Source of the DNA: Lysobacteraceae bacterium
GTDB taxonomy: Bacteria; Pseudomonadota; Gammaproteobacteria; Xanthomonadales; Xanthomonadaceae
Direction of reading: 5' to 3'
Length of the DNA stretch: 64,000 bases
NCBI GenBank assembly: GCA_026005075.1
Contig: BPKJ01000002.1
Coordinates: 248,001 to 312,000 of the forward strand
Position numbers and translations under genes: made by a program. How positions within the stretch are numbered: the stretch's first letter is position 1; each line of letters starts with the position of its first letter. Below, piece by piece: positions 42,236-53,209 of the stretch. The notes below the pieces were generated by a model. That model had not been told where the DNA came from and did no database searches. It saw only the letters and a program-made list of their open reading frames with translations.

Positions 42236-45001
42236 ATGAGCATGGACAAGTCCTTCGAGCCGTCCGCCATCGAGAGCCGGTGGTACCAGCACTGGGAGCA
42301 GAGCGGCTGCTTCCGCCCGAGCGGCAGGGGAAAGCCCTACTGCATCATGCTGCCGCCGCCCAACGTGACCGGCACCCTGCACATGGGGCATGCGTTCCAG
42401 CACACGTTGATGGATGCGCTGATCCGCTACCACCGGATGCGCGGCTTCGACACCCTCTGGCAGGTGGGTACCGATCACGCCGGCATCGCCACCGAAATGG
42501 TGGTGAACCGCAACCTCGCCCTCGAGGGGCGCGGCGAGACCCGGGAATCGCTGGGCCGCGAGCGCTTCATCGAGCGGGTCTGGGAATGGAAGCGCGCATC
42601 CGGCGACACCATCACCCGGCAGATGCGCCGTCTCGGTGCCTCGGCCGACTGGTCGCGGGAGCGCTTCACCATGGACGAGGGGCTCTCGCGCGCGGTCATC
42701 GAGACCTTCGTGCGGCTGCACGAGGAGGGGCTGATCTACCGTGGCCAGAAGCTGGTCAACTGGGATCCGGTCCTGCAGACCGCGATCTCGGACCTCGAGG
42801 TCGTCTCCGAACCGGAGGATGGGCACCTGTGGTCGATCGCCTACCCGCTGGCCGACGGCAGCGGGCAGCTGGTGGTCGCCACCACGCGCCCGGAGACCCT
42901 GCTCGGCGACGTGGCGGTGATGGTGCATCCCGAGGACGAGCGCTATGCCCACCTCGTGGGCCGGCGCGTGCGGCTGCCCTTGTGCGACCGTGAGATTCCG
43001 GTCATCGCCGATGCCTACGTCGACCGTGCGTTCGGAACCGGTTGCGTGAAGGTCACGCCGGCGCACGACTTCAACGACTACGCGGTCGGCCAGCGCCATG
43101 GCCTGCCGCTGATCAACGTCTTCACGCCCACCGCGCACATCAACGACAACGCGCCGGAGCGCTACCGAGGCCTCGACCGCTTCGAGGCGCGCAAGCGGGT
43201 GCTGGAGGATCTTGCCGCGGCGGGCCTCTTGGTCGAGGAGCGCAAGCACGTGCTGCAGGTGCCGCGCGGCGACCGCACCGGACAGATCATCGAGCCCTAC
43301 CTGACCCGGCAGTGGTTCGTGAAGATGGACGAACTCGGCCGTCGCGGCCTCGAACTCGTCGAGAGCGGCAAGGTCCGCTTCGTGCCGCCGGGCTGGATCA
43401 ACACCTACCGCCACTGGATGAACAACATCCAGGACTGGTGCATCTCGCGCCAGCTGTGGTGGGGCCACCGGATTCCGGCCTGGTACGACGACGAGGACCG
43501 CGTCTACGTCGCGCGCAGCGAGGAGGAGGCCGTGGCGCTGGCGGGCGGGCGTCCCCTGCGCCGTGACGAGGACGTGCTCGAGACCTGGTTCTCCTCCGCG
43601 CTGTGGTGCCATTCGACCCTGGGCTGGCCGGATCCCGAGGCCATGCGGGAGTATGGGTTCGATCGCTACCTGCCCACTTCGGTGCTGGTGACCGGCTTCG
43701 ACATCATCTTCTTCTGGGTCGCCCGGATGATCATGATGACCGACCACTTCACCGGCAAGGTTCCCTTCCACGACGTCTACATCACCGGCCTCGTCCGCGA
43801 CAAGGACGGGCAGAAGATGTCCAAGTCCAAGGGCAACGTGCTCGACCCGATCGACCTCATCGACGGCATCAGCGCGGATGCACTGGTCGCCAAGCGCACC
43901 AGCGGCCTGATGCAGCCCAAGATGGCGGAGCGCATCGAGAAGGCGACCCGCAAGGAGTTCCCCAATGGCATCCCCGGCTTCGGCGCAGACGCCCTGCGCT
44001 TCACCTTTGCCTCGCTGGCAACCCACGGGCGCGACATCAAGTTCGACCTGAACCGCTGCGAGGGCTACCGGAACTTCTGCAACAAGCTGTGGAACGCCGC
44101 GCGCTTCGTGCTCATGAACTGCGAAGGGCACGCGCTCGCCACGCGGCCCGCGGGCTGGCCGGTGACCGATGCCGAGCGCTGGATCCTGGACCGGCTGCAG
44201 ACCCTGCTCGACGAGGTCCGGGATGCGTTCGCCGGCTACCGCTTCGACCTCGCCGCACAGGCCATGTACGAGTTCGTCTGGGACGAGTTCTGCGACTGGT
44301 TCCTCGAACTGGCCAAGCCGGCCCTGCACGGTGCGGATCCGCGCGCCGCCGACAGCACCCGCCACACGCTGCTCGTGGTGCTCGAGCAGGCGCTGCGCGT
44401 GCTGCATCCGCTGATGCCGTTCATCACCGAGGAAGTCTGGCACCAGGTCGCGCCGAGGCTCGGCATCGAGGGTGCGAGCATCAGCCTGCAGCCCTATCCC
44501 GAGGCCCAGGAGGCCCTCCGGCATGGTGCGCAGGGCCGGAGCATCGAGTGGCTCAAGGCGGTGATCCGGCAGATCCGTCGCATCCGCAGCGAACTCCAGG
44601 TGGCGCCGTCCCGCACCATCCACCTGCTGTGCGAGGGTGGCACCGAGGGCGATCGCGAGCTGGCCTCGCGTCACGCCGAGGCGATCGCCTTCCTCGGCCG
44701 GATCGAGTCCATGCGCTGGCTGGAGCCGGGCGAGAAGGCGCCACCGAGCGGTGCGGCGGTGGTCGGTGAGCTGACCTTGCTGGTGCCGCTGGAGGGGCTG
44801 GTCGACATCGAGGCCGAGAAGGCGCGGCTGGCCCGTGAGGTGCGGAGGATCGAGGCCGAGATCGGCAAGTGCGAGGCCAAGCTCGGCAATGCCAGTTTCG
44901 TTTCCAACGCGCCGGCCGAGGTGGTCGACCAGGAGCGGCGCCGGCTCGTCGATTACCGGACCCAGCTCGAGGGCCTTCAGCGGCAGCTCGCAAGGCTCTG
45001 A
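42236..45001 (+). CDS. valS: Valyl-tRNA synthetase
   Basis: Class I synthetase that charges tRNA-Val. The product is 921 residues. HIGH motif: [16 protein letters not shown] (near residue 40). The CP1 editing domain follows (about 190-330; [17 protein letters not shown]). KMSKS motif: [18 protein letters not shown] (near 525). The anticodon-binding domain and the C-terminal coiled coil ([20 protein letters not shown]) complete the protein. The start is ATG 42236 or 42242 (MSMDKS). It is divergent from the glycosyltransferase gene. Its cognate tRNA-Val(GAC) lies 3.5 kb downstream, at the far side of mutS. Confidence 0.97.
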   Translation: MSMDKSFEPSAIESRWYQHWEQSGCFRPSGRGKPYCIMLPPPNVTGTLHMGHAFQHTLMDALIRYHRMRGFDTLWQVGTDHAGIATEMVVNRNLALEGRGETRESLGRERFIERVWEWKRASGDTITRQMRRLGASADWSRERFTMDEGLSRAVIETFVRLHEEGLIYRGQKLVNWDPVLQTAISDLEVVSEPEDGHLWSIAYPLADGSGQLVVATTRPETLLGDVAVMVHPEDERYAHLVGRRVRLPLCDREIPVIADAYVDRAFGTGCVKVTPAHDFNDYAVGQRHGLPLINVFTPTAHINDNAPERYRGLDRFEARKRVLEDLAAAGLLVEERKHVLQVPRGDRTGQIIEPYLTRQWFVKMDELGRRGLELVESGKVRFVPPGWINTYRHWMNNIQDWCISRQLWWGHRIPAWYDDEDRVYVARSEEEAVALAGGRPLRRDEDVLETWFSSALWCHSTLGWPDPEAMREYGFDRYLPTSVLVTGFDIIFFWVARMIMMTDHFTGKVPFHDVYITGLVRDKDGQKMSKSKGNVLDPIDLIDGISADALVAKRTSGLMQPKMAERIEKATRKEFPNGIPGFGADALRFTFASLATHGRDIKFDLNRCEGYRNFCNKLWNAARFVLMNCEGHALATRPAGWPVTDAERWILDRLQTLLDEVRDAFAGYRFDLAAQAMYEFVWDEFCDWFLELAKPALHGADPRAADSTRHTLLVVLEQALRVLHPLMPFITEEVWHQVAPRLGIEGASISLQPYPEAQEALRHGAQGRSIEWLKAVIRQIRRIRSELQVAPSRTIHLLCEGGTEGDRELASRHAEAIAFLGRIESMRWLEPGEKAPPSGAAVVGELTLLVPLEGLVDIEAEKARLAREVRRIEAEIGKCEAKLGNASFVSNAPAEVVDQERRRLVDYRTQLEGLQRQLARL

Positions 45002-45073
45002 CCGCATCCATGGGCCGCCCGGCGCCGGAGTGGCTTGGGAGGGCGGCGAAACGGGCGCAGAATGGAGGGCCTC

Positions 45074-45724
45074 ATGGAGCAGGAGCAGGGAGGTCGGGAC
45101 TTGTCGTCGCGCAGGATGGTGCTCTACTCCTTCGTGCACTTCGATCGCAGCATGCGCGTGCGCTGGCTTGCCCACGAGCTGGGCATCGAGATCGAGGAGC
45201 GGAGGCTGGACTACGCCGGAGGCGAGCACCGCTCCGCGGCCCACCTCGCCCGCCACCCCTTCGGGCTGGTGCCGGTGGCGGAGATCGACGGGCGCTGCCT
45301 GTGGGAGTCGGTGGCGATCTGCCAGGCGCTCGTCGAGCAGCGGCCGGACTGCGGTCTCGAGATCCCGCCGGGTGCGCCCGGCCGGGAGGACTACCTCGCC
45401 TGGCTGATGTTTGCCGGCTCCACCTTCGATGCCGCCACGTTCGAGGTCTTCCATCCGACCGCGGTACGGCCCGACGAGGCCAGGGCCAAGGCCGGCATGG
45501 CGCGGCTGTTCCCGCTGCTGGTCCAGCTGGCCCGCCACCTGCACGAGAGGGACTACCTCGTGGCCGGGCGCTTTCTGCTCCCGGATCTGGTGCTGGGCTA
45601 TTCGCTCCAGCTTCTGCACCTGATCCGCGTCCTCAAGGACTACCCGGCACTGGAAGCCTACCGCCGGCGGCTGGCCGAGCGGCCCGCGGCGGTGGCCAGC
45701 CGGGTGTTCAGCCGGACCCTGTAG
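45074..45724 (+). CDS. Glutathione S-transferase-like protein
   Basis: The product is 216 residues from 45074. A thioredoxin-like N-terminal domain (MVLYSFVHFDRSMRVRWLAH; FGLVPVAEIDGRCLWESVAI, with the cis-Pro and the E-S pair that binds glutathione) is followed by the all-helical GST C-terminal domain (LVQLARHLHERDYLVAGRF; LEAYRRRLAERPA). The catalytic Cys/Ser/Tyr near residue 20 is not obvious. Starts at 45062, 45074 (GGAG 8 bases upstream) and 45116 are possible. It follows valS by 72 bases and ends 21 bases before the convergent mutS stop. The substrate is unknown. Confidence 0.8.
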   Translation: MEQEQGGRDLSSRRMVLYSFVHFDRSMRVRWLAHELGIEIEERRLDYAGGEHRSAAHLARHPFGLVPVAEIDGRCLWESVAICQALVEQRPDCGLEIPPGAPGREDYLAWLMFAGSTFDAATFEVFHPTAVRPDEARAKAGMARLFPLLVQLARHLHERDYLVAGRFLLPDLVLGYSLQLLHLIRVLKDYPALEAYRRRLAERPAAVASRVFSRTL

Positions 45725-45745
45725 GCCGCGCGGCGGGGTGCAGCC

Positions 45746-48325
45746 TCAGCCCGCCGCGGAGCCGGCGAGCCGCTTGAGCCGGTAGAGCGCCTCCAGCGCC
45801 TGCCGAGGGCTGAGCTCGTCCGGGTCGATGTCCCGCAGCGCCTGTTCCAGTGGCGAGACGGCGCTCGCGAACAGCGGCAGCTGGGCGCTGGTGTCGTGCG
45901 CGGCGCGCCGGGTCGAGGTGGCCTGCCCTTCGAGTTCATCGAGCACCTTCCTGGCCTGGTCGAGGACCGAGCGCGGCAGGCCCGCCAGTGCCGCCACCTG
46001 CAGCCCGAAGCTGCGGTTGGCGGGGCCGTCCTTGACCGCGTGCAGGAAGACCAGGCGGTCGCCGTGCTCGACCGCATCGAGGTGCGCGTTGACGATGCCG
46101 TTGCCCGGCTCGGCCAGCGCCGTGAGTTCGAAGTAGTGCGTCGCGAACAGCGTCATCGCCCGGTTCACCTGCGCCAGATGCAGGGCACAGGCGCGCGCCA
46201 GCGCGAGGCCGTCGTAGGTCGAGGTGCCGCGGCCGATCTCGTCCATCAGCACCAGCGAGAAGGGGGTGGCGTGGTGGAGGATGTAGCTGGTCTCGGCCAT
46301 CTCCACCATGAAGGTCGACTGGCCGCGGGCGAGATCGTCGCCCGCTCCGATGCGGGTCAGGATGCGGTCGATCGGGCCGATGCGCGCCCGGCGCGCGGGC
46401 ACGAAGCTGCCGATGTGGGCCAGCAGCACGATCAGCGCGGCCTGCCGCATGTAGGTGGACTTGCCGCCCATGTTCGGGCCGGTCAGGACCAGCAGCCGCC
46501 GGTCCGGGTCGAGGCGGAGGGAGTTGGGCTCGAACGGCTCGTCGCGGACGGTCTCGACCACCGGATGGCGGCCGTCGACGATCTCGATGCCGGGCTCCCC
46601 GGTGAGCTCCGGGGGCGACCAGTCCAGGGTCTCGGCCCGTTCCGCGAAGCAGCACAGCACGTCGAGCTCGGCGAGGGCCTCGGCGCAGCGCTTGAGGCCT
46701 GCCAGCACGGCGTGCAGAGCGTCGAGCAGGGCCTCCCACAGTTCCCGCTCGCGGGCCAGAGCGCAGTCGCGCGCCGACAGCACCTGGTCCTCGAACTGCT
46801 TGAGCTCCTCGGTGATGTAGCGCTCGGCATGGGCCAGGGTCTGCCGCCGGGTGTAATGCGTCGGGACCTTGCCGGCATGGCTCTTGCCGAGCTCGATGTA
46901 GTAGCCGTGGACGCGGTTGTAGCCGACCTTGAGCGTGGCGATGCCGGTCGCCTCCCGCTCCCGGGCCTCGAGTTCGGCGAGGAAGCGGTCGGCATCCTCG
47001 GAAAGCGCGCGGAAGCGGTCGAGCTCGGCATCGAAGCCGGCCGCGATCACGCCGCCGTCGCGCAGGAGCACCGGAGGCTGCGCCACGATCGCGCGTGCCA
47101 GCAGCGCGGCGGTGTCGCCGTGCTCGCCCATCGCTTCCACCAGCGCGCCCAGCGCCGGGCTGTCCAGCTCCGGTGCCTCAAGACGCTCGCGCAGGGCGGG
47201 CAGCAGCAGGAGCGCGTCGCGCAGGGTGGCCAGATCGCGCGGACGGGCGCTGCGCAGGGCCACCCGGGCGAGGATGCGTTGCACATCGCCGACGCCGCGC
47301 AGGATCTCGCGCAGCCCCTCATGGGCCCGGGCCTCGCGCAGCGCGGCGACCGCGTGGTGGCGCTGGCGGAGCGTGTCCTGCCGGCGCAGCGGGCGCTGCA
47401 CCCAGCGGCGGAGCAGGCGACCGCCCATCGGCGTGATCGTCGTGTCGAGGATGCCGACCAGGGTGTGCTCGCTGCGCCCGTCGATCCGCTGGTCGAGTTC
47501 GAGGTGGCGCCGGGTGGTGGCGCTGAGGGCGATGCAGTCGTCGGACGGCTCGAGCACGATGCCGGTCAGGTGCGGCAGCTGCTGCTTCTGGGTCTCCTCG
47601 AGGTAGCCCAGCAAGGCCCCGGCGGCGGCCACCGCCAGCGGGTGCGGTTCGAGCCCGAACGGGGACAGGTCGTGCAGCCCGAAGAACTGCACCAGCGCCC
47701 GCCGCGCGCTGTCCGGCTCGAAATGCCAGGGGCCGCGGCGCCTGAGGCCGCGGCGCTCGAGCACGCAGGGCGGCCAGCCGTCCTCGTCCGCGATCAGGGT
47801 CTCGGCCGGATCGAGACGAGCCAGCTCCGCAGCGAGCTGGTCCTCGTCCGCGACCTCGCCGGCAAGGAAACGCCCGCCGGCAAGGTCCGCCCAGGCAAGG
47901 CCGAAGCCTCGCCGGCCACGGGCGATCGCGAGCAGCAGCGTGTCGCGGCGCTCCTCGAGCAGGGCCTCGTCGGTGACCGTGCCGGGGGTGACCACCCGCA
48001 CCACCTTGCGCTCCACGAGGCCGCGGGAAGCGGACGGATCGCCGATCTGCTCGCAGATAGCCACCGACTCGCCCTGCGCGACCAGGCGGGCGAGGTAGCC
48101 CTCCACCGCGTGCACCGGAACGCCGGCCATGGGGATGGGCTGGCCGGCCGACTGGCCACGTTGGGTCAGGGTGATGTCGAGCAGCCGCGCCGCCCGGCGG
48201 GCGTCGTCGTAGAACAGCTCGTAGAAGTCCCCCATGCGGAAGAACAGCAGGATGTCGGGGTACTCCGCCTTGGCGGCGAGGTACTGACGCATCAGCGGCG
48301 TGTGCTGGCTGAGGTCCTGCGACAT
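45746..48325 (-). CDS. mutS: DNA mismatch repair protein MutS
   Basis: MutS recognises base mismatches and starts mismatch repair. The product is 859 residues. The N-terminal mismatch-binding domain has [20 protein letters not shown] and [15 protein letters not shown], including the Phe-x-Glu motif that wedges into the mismatch. The C-terminal ATPase has [14 protein letters not shown] (Walker A), [16 protein letters not shown], and [17 protein letters not shown] (Walker B/signature). The start at 48325 fits the family; an upstream ATG at 48352 would add nine residues. A TAGAAT -10-like box lies at 48351-48356 on the minus strand. mutL is not in the window. Confidence 0.97.
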   Translation of the reverse strand: MSQDLSQHTPLMRQYLAAKAEYPDILLFFRMGDFYELFYDDARRAARLLDITLTQRGQSAGQPIPMAGVPVHAVEGYLARLVAQGESVAICEQIGDPSASRGLVERKVVRVVTPGTVTDEALLEERRDTLLLAIARGRRGFGLAWADLAGGRFLAGEVADEDQLAAELARLDPAETLIADEDGWPPCVLERRGLRRRGPWHFEPDSARRALVQFFGLHDLSPFGLEPHPLAVAAAGALLGYLEETQKQQLPHLTGIVLEPSDDCIALSATTRRHLELDQRIDGRSEHTLVGILDTTITPMGGRLLRRWVQRPLRRQDTLRQRHHAVAALREARAHEGLREILRGVGDVQRILARVALRSARPRDLATLRDALLLLPALRERLEAPELDSPALGALVEAMGEHGDTAALLARAIVAQPPVLLRDGGVIAAGFDAELDRFRALSEDADRFLAELEAREREATGIATLKVGYNRVHGYYIELGKSHAGKVPTHYTRRQTLAHAERYITEELKQFEDQVLSARDCALARERELWEALLDALHAVLAGLKRCAEALAELDVLCCFAERAETLDWSPPELTGEPGIEIVDGRHPVVETVRDEPFEPNSLRLDPDRRLLVLTGPNMGGKSTYMRQAALIVLLAHIGSFVPARRARIGPIDRILTRIGAGDDLARGQSTFMVEMAETSYILHHATPFSLVLMDEIGRGTSTYDGLALARACALHLAQVNRAMTLFATHYFELTALAEPGNGIVNAHLDAVEHGDRLVFLHAVKDGPANRSFGLQVAALAGLPRSVLDQARKVLDELEGQATSTRRAAHDTSAQLPLFASAVSPLEQALRDIDPDELSPRQALEALYRLKRLAGSAAG

Positions 48326-48402
48326 GGGTGGGGTCAAGGCCGGGCGGCGCATTCTAGCAGTCCCCGGGCGGGGCTCCGCTCGGCTCCCGACCACGCGACC
48401 CG

Positions 48403-48431
48403 TTGTGCGCCGCCGCGAGCGCTGCTAGACT
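48403..48431 (+). promoter_or_regulatory. tRNA-Val promoter
   Basis: TTGTGC (48403-48408) and TAGACT (48426-48431), 17-base spacer, followed by a GC-rich discriminator (TCGCGCCCC), typical of stringently controlled stable-RNA promoters. It lies 44 bases before the tRNA. Confidence 0.7.
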
Positions 48432-48474
48432 TCGCGCCCCTGCGGTGACGGTGCTGCCTTCGCCGCGGTTCCCC

Positions 48475-48549
48475 GGGCGGTTAGCTCAGCGGTAGAGCAC
48501 TACCTTGACATGGTAGGGGTCACAGGTTCGAACCCTGTACCGCCCACCA
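48475..48549 (+). tRNA. tRNA-Val (anticodon GAC)
   Basis: A 75-base cloverleaf: acceptor GGGCGGT (48475-48481) pairs with ACCGCCC (48539-48545). The anticodon stem CTACC/GGTAG encloses TTGACAT with anticodon GAC at 48507-48509. The T loop GGTTCGAACC is intact. CCA is encoded (48547-48549). It precedes thrS and is divergent from mutS. Confidence 0.97.
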
Positions 48550-48666
48550 CGATGCGGATCGTGGCAGCGGGGACGGCCGGACCGGCACCGATGCCGGTGC
48601 GCGGGGTCGGTCCCGAGGGAGGGGCCGTGCCCGTCCGGCGCCTGCCGTGGGCCGGTGGATGCAACG

Positions 48667-48687
48667 GGGCGCAGCGCGCCCTTTTTT
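48667..48687 (+). terminator. Rho-independent terminator between tRNA-Val and thrS
   Basis: GGGCGC (48667-48672) and GCGCCC (48676-48681) with an AGC loop, followed by six Ts (48682-48687). It is 117 bases after tRNA-Val and 41 bases before thrS, so it could end the tRNA transcript or act as a thrS leader attenuator. Confidence 0.85.
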
Positions 48688-48727
48688 GTTGACCCCTGTC
48701 CGGGAGACCTGGAGCCAGGAGCCCCCC

Positions 48728-50635
48728 ATGCCCGTCATCACCCTCCCCGACGGTTCCACGCGCAGCTTCGACCGCCCGGTCACGGTGGCCGAGGTCGCCG
48801 CCTCGATCGGTCCCGGTCTGGCCCGGGCCGCGCTGGCCGGCAAGGTCGATGGCAAGCTCGTGGACACCGGTTTCCTGATCGACCGGGACGCGAGGCTGGA
48901 GATCGTCACCGACCGCCATCCCGACGCCCTCGAGATCCTCCGTCACTCCACCGCCCACCTGCTCGCGCAGGCCACCCAGCGCCTGTTTCCGGACACCCAG
49001 GTCACCATCGGTCCGGTGATCGAGAACGGCTTCTACTACGACTTCGCGCGCAAGACCCCGTTCACCCCGGAGGACCTCGAGAAGATCGAGGCCGAGATGG
49101 CGCGGATCGTGGCCGAGGACCTCCCCGTCCAGCGCAAGGTGATGCCGCGCGACGAGGCGGTGGCGTTCTTCCGTGAGCGAGGCGAGCACTACAAGGCCGA
49201 GATCATCGAGTCCATTCCTCCCGGCGAGGAACTCTCGCTCTACACCCAGGGCGAGTTCACCGACCTGTGCCGTGGGCCGCACGTGCCCAGCACCGGCAAG
49301 CTGCGGGCGTTCAAGCTGATGAAGGTGGCCGGCGCCTACTGGCGCGGCGACGCCCGCAACGAGATGCTGCAGCGCGTCTACGGCACGGCCTGGCTCAGCG
49401 ACAAGGACCTGAAGGCCTACCTGCGGCAGCTCGAGGAGGCGGAGAAGCGCGACCACCGCAGGATCGGGCGGGCGCTCGACCTCTTCCACCAGCAGGACGA
49501 GGCGCCGGGGATGGTCTTCTGGCACCCCAAGGGCTGGCAGCTGTGGCAGACCGTGGAACAGTACATGCGCCGGGTCTACCGGGACTGCGGCTATCAGGAA
49601 GTGCGTTGCCCGCAGATCCTCGACGTGTCGCTGTGGAAGCGTTCGGGGCACTGGGACAACTACCAGAACAACATGTTCTTCACCGAGTCCGAGAAGCGGA
49701 CCTATGCGGTGAAGCCGATGAACTGCCCCGGCCATGTCCAGATCTACAACGCCGGGCTGCACAGCTACCGTGACCTGCCCATTCGCTACGGCGAGTTCGG
49801 TGCCTGCCATCGCAACGAGCCCTCCGGTGCGTTGCACGGCATCATGCGCGTGCGTGCCTTCACCCAGGACGACGGCCACATCTTCTGCACCGAGGCGCAG
49901 GTGGAGTCGGAGGTCACCGCCTTCCATGCCCAGGCGATGAAGGTCTATGCCGACTTCGGCTTCACCGACATCTCCGTGAAGATCGCGCTGCGGCCGGAGT
50001 CGAGGCTGGGCGACGATGCGACCTGGGATCGGGCCGAGGACGCCCTCCGGGCCGCGCTTCGCGCCTCGGGTGTGGAATGGGAGGAACTGCCGGGCGAGGG
50101 TGCGTTCTACGGTCCGAAGATCGAGTACCACATGCGCGACTCGATCGGCCGCGCATGGCAGGTCGGCACCATGCAGGTGGACTTCATGATGCCGCAGCGT
50201 CTTGGCGCCGAGTATGTCGACGAGCACAGCCAGCGCCGCCACCCGGTGATGCTGCACCGGGCCATCGTCGGCTCGATGGAGCGCTTCATCGGCATCCTGA
50301 TCGAGCACCACGCCGGGCACCTGCCGTTCTGGCTCGCGCCGGTGCAGATCGTGGTCGCCACCATCACCGATGCCCAGGCCGACTACGCCCGCGAGGTGGC
50401 CAAGGCCTTGTCCGCGAAGGGGTTCAGGGTCCATTCCGACTTGAGAAACGAGAAGATCGGCTATAAGATTCGCGAGCATACGCTGCAGCGGGTCCCTTAT
50501 CTTCTCGTCGTCGGTGACCGCGAGAAGGAAGGCGGGCTCGTGGCAGTGCGTTCGCGTTCGGGGGAAGACCTTGGGTCCATGCGTCTGGACGATTTCGTCG
50601 GGCGACTCGACGCCGAACGTGGTCCGCTGGCCTGA
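48728..50635 (+). CDS. thrS: Threonyl-tRNA synthetase
   Basis: Class II synthetase that charges tRNA-Thr. The product is 635 residues: TGS domain (about 1-62; [11 protein letters not shown]), editing domain with [19 protein letters not shown] (the HxxxH zinc-like site), catalytic core with [30 protein letters not shown] and [10 protein letters not shown], and an anticodon-binding domain (about 530-630; [20 protein letters not shown]). The ATG at 48728 follows CAGGAG. It is the first gene of the thrS-infC-rpmI-rplT cluster. Confidence 0.97.
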   Translation: MPVITLPDGSTRSFDRPVTVAEVAASIGPGLARAALAGKVDGKLVDTGFLIDRDARLEIVTDRHPDALEILRHSTAHLLAQATQRLFPDTQVTIGPVIENGFYYDFARKTPFTPEDLEKIEAEMARIVAEDLPVQRKVMPRDEAVAFFRERGEHYKAEIIESIPPGEELSLYTQGEFTDLCRGPHVPSTGKLRAFKLMKVAGAYWRGDARNEMLQRVYGTAWLSDKDLKAYLRQLEEAEKRDHRRIGRALDLFHQQDEAPGMVFWHPKGWQLWQTVEQYMRRVYRDCGYQEVRCPQILDVSLWKRSGHWDNYQNNMFFTESEKRTYAVKPMNCPGHVQIYNAGLHSYRDLPIRYGEFGACHRNEPSGALHGIMRVRAFTQDDGHIFCTEAQVESEVTAFHAQAMKVYADFGFTDISVKIALRPESRLGDDATWDRAEDALRAALRASGVEWEELPGEGAFYGPKIEYHMRDSIGRAWQVGTMQVDFMMPQRLGAEYVDEHSQRRHPVMLHRAIVGSMERFIGILIEHHAGHLPFWLAPVQIVVATITDAQADYAREVAKALSAKGFRVHSDLRNEKIGYKIREHTLQRVPYLLVVGDREKEGGLVAVRSRSGEDLGSMRLDDFVGRLDAERGPLA

Positions 50636-50680
50636 TCGGGGCCGGCGGGGAGGCATCGTCCACAGCATGAGGAACGGCGA

Positions 50681-51199
50681 ATTAGCACCGAAAAACTGAA
50701 CCGCAAGAACGAGGAGATCCGGGTCCCCCGGGTGCGCGTCATTGGTTCCGACGGGGAGATGGTTGGCATCCTCTCGCGGGACGAGGCGCTCCGGCTCGCC
50801 GAGGAGGAGGGGCTCGACCTGGTCGAGATCCAGCCCAACGCGGATCCGCCGGTGTGCCGGGTGATGGACTTCGGCAAGTTCCGCTTCGAGATGCAGAAGA
50901 AGGCTTCTGCCGCTCGCAAGAAGACGCGCCAGGTCGAGATCAAGGAAGTCAAGTTCCGCCCGACCACCGACGATGGTGACTACGCGATCAAGCTCCGCAA
51001 CATGCGCCGGTTCCTCGAGGACGGTGACAAGGTCAAGGTCACCATCCGCTTCAAGGGGCGCGAGATGGCGCACACCGAACTCGGCGTGCAGATGATCCAG
51101 CGCCTCGAGGAGGATCTGAAGGACGAGGTGGTGATCGAATCCCGGCCGCGCCTGGAAGGGCGGCAGATGGTGATGATGATCGCACCGAAGAAGAAATGA
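50681..51199 (+). CDS. infC: Translation initiation factor IF-3, AUU start codon
   Basis: IF-3 binds the small subunit and checks start-codon selection. The true start is the ATT at 50681, with GAGG 8 bases upstream, giving a 172-residue protein with the N-terminus STEKLNRKNEEIRVPRVRV. Calling it from the first standard start (GTG at 50732) would remove 17 conserved residues. The N-domain (EEEGLDLVEIQPNADPPVCR; MDFGKFRFEMQKK) and C-domain (KEVKFRPTTDDGDYAIKLRN; GREMAHTELGVQM; ESRPRLEGRQMVMMIAPKKK) are intact. In E. coli the AUU start allows IF-3 to repress its own translation; the same codon here suggests the same control. Confidence 0.95.
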   Translation: MSTEKLNRKNEEIRVPRVRVIGSDGEMVGILSRDEALRLAEEEGLDLVEIQPNADPPVCRVMDFGKFRFEMQKKASAARKKTRQVEIKEVKFRPTTDDGDYAIKLRNMRRFLEDGDKVKVTIRFKGREMAHTELGVQMIQRLEEDLKDEVVIESRPRLEGRQMVMMIAPKKK

Positions 51200-51429
51200 C
51201 GTTTGCAGCAGGAGGCGTGGTGCCTGCTGCGTTCTGCCCGCCGGCGGCCGTCGTCGGGCACCGGGCCGGATCCGGCCCGGATGGCTACGCCGAGACGCCG
51301 TGGTGCGTCGAGGCGGGCTCCACGTGAAGGACAAGCCCGATAGCGGGCCCACAAGCCGAATCAGGCAGGAAGGAAAGTGCGGGTGACCGCCGCCTGGTCC
51401 AGTGTCATGACAAAGAGCGAGAGATCGAC
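51200..51429 (+). promoter_or_regulatory. Structured leader between infC and rpmI (candidate L20 autoregulatory region)
   Basis: 230 bases without a gene, rich in hairpins: GCAGCAGG with CCTGCTGC (about 51206-51231), a perfect 20-base palindrome CCGGGCCGGATCCGGCCCGG (51261-51280), and GCCCG/CGGGC (about 51329-51343). No T run follows any of them. L20 represses rpmI-rplT translation through a leader structure in E. coli; this region is in the equivalent place, but an L20-binding fold was not demonstrated. Confidence 0.5.
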
Positions 51430-51627
51430 ATGCCCAAGATCAAGACCAATCGGGCTGCCGCGAAGCGCTTCCGGAAGACCGCTTCCGGCAAGTTCAAGTG
51501 CGGCCATGCCTTCAAGAGCCACATCCTGACCAAGAAGTCGACCAAGCGTAAGCGCGGTCTGCGTGCCACCAACCACGTGCGCAAGGAGGACGCAGGCCGC
51601 GTCCAGCGCATGCTGCCCTACGCGTAA
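51430..51627 (+). CDS. rpmI: 50S ribosomal protein L35
   Basis: The product is 65 residues ([20 protein letters not shown] then [20 protein letters not shown]), very basic and typical of L35. It follows a GAGAG ribosome binding site and precedes rplT by 15 bases. The pair is coupled in other bacteria and controlled by L20. Confidence 0.97.
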   Translation: MPKIKTNRAAAKRFRKTASGKFKCGHAFKSHILTKKSTKRKRGLRATNHVRKEDAGRVQRMLPYA

Positions 51628-51642
51628 GGGAGGGAAGGAACC

Positions 51643-52002
51643 ATGGCACGAGTCAAGCGTGGCGTCATCGCCCGGCGCCGTCACAAGAAGATCCTTTCCC
51701 GCGCCAAGGGCTATTTCAATGCCCGGCGCAAGGTGTTCCGCGTTGCCAAGCAGGCGGTCACCAAGGCCCAGCAGTACGCCTACATCGGCCGCAAGCAGAA
51801 GAAGCGCCAGTTCCGCGCCCTGTGGATCGTGCGCATCAACGCAGCGGCGAGGCAGTTCGGACTGTCCTATTCGCGGCTGATCAACGGCCTGAACAAGGCC
51901 GGCATCGAGCTCGACCGCAAGGCCCTGGCCGACCTCGCCGTGCACGACCTCAACGCCTTCGGCGTGATCGCCGAGAAGGCCAAGGCCGCGCTGGCGGCCT
52001 GA
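51643..52002 (+). CDS. rplT: 50S ribosomal protein L20
   Basis: L20 is essential for early 50S assembly and in E. coli represses its own operon. The product is 119 residues. It starts [20 protein letters not shown] and has the helical N-terminal tail, then [20 protein letters not shown] and the globular C-terminal domain. A GGAGGGAAGG lies 5-6 bases before the ATG. It is followed by a hairpin region before pheS. Confidence 0.97.
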   Translation: MARVKRGVIARRRHKKILSRAKGYFNARRKVFRVAKQAVTKAQQYAYIGRKQKKRQFRALWIVRINAAARQFGLSYSRLINGLNKAGIELDRKALADLAVHDLNAFGVIAEKAKAALAA

Positions 52003-52059
52003 GCGGTCTCCCCGCGGTGGCGGGCCGGGACCGGCCGCCTCCGCCAACGGCAGCACAGG

Positions 52060-52120
52060 GCGGGCCGCAAGGCCCGCAAGCGGTGGGGAAGGGCGTCGCG
52101 CTCTTCCCCATTCGCTTTTC
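52060..52120 (+). terminator. Two hairpins between rplT and pheS, the second a Rho-independent terminator or attenuator
   Basis: GCGGGCC/GGCCCGC with a GCAA tetraloop (52060-52077) is followed by GGGGAAG ... CTTCCCC (52085-52109) and then ATTCGCTTTT. Placement 28 bases before pheS suggests pheST attenuation as in enterobacteria, but no Phe-rich leader peptide was found, so plain termination after rplT is equally possible. Confidence 0.65.
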
Positions 52121-52127
52121 ATGGTGA

Positions 52128-53147
<1,020 letters not shown>

Positions 53148-53209
53148 GCGCCTGCGGTGCGCACCTCCCCGCAACCGTCCATGGTCTTCGCATCCGGAGC
53201 GGTCCGAGC

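Noticed and set aside
42230-45619. A 1129-residue minus-strand open frame opposite valS and the GST gene
   Set aside because: Same reason: it is the antisense shadow of valS, with no recognisable domain and no ribosome binding site.
48689-48727. TTGACC as the -35 of a thrS promoter
   Set aside because: The hexamer is good, but no -10-like sequence lies 16-18 bases downstream.
50732-51199. infC starting at the GTG at 50732
   Set aside because: Removes conserved N-terminal residues; the AUU at 50681 has a good ribosome binding site and matches the known infC start type.
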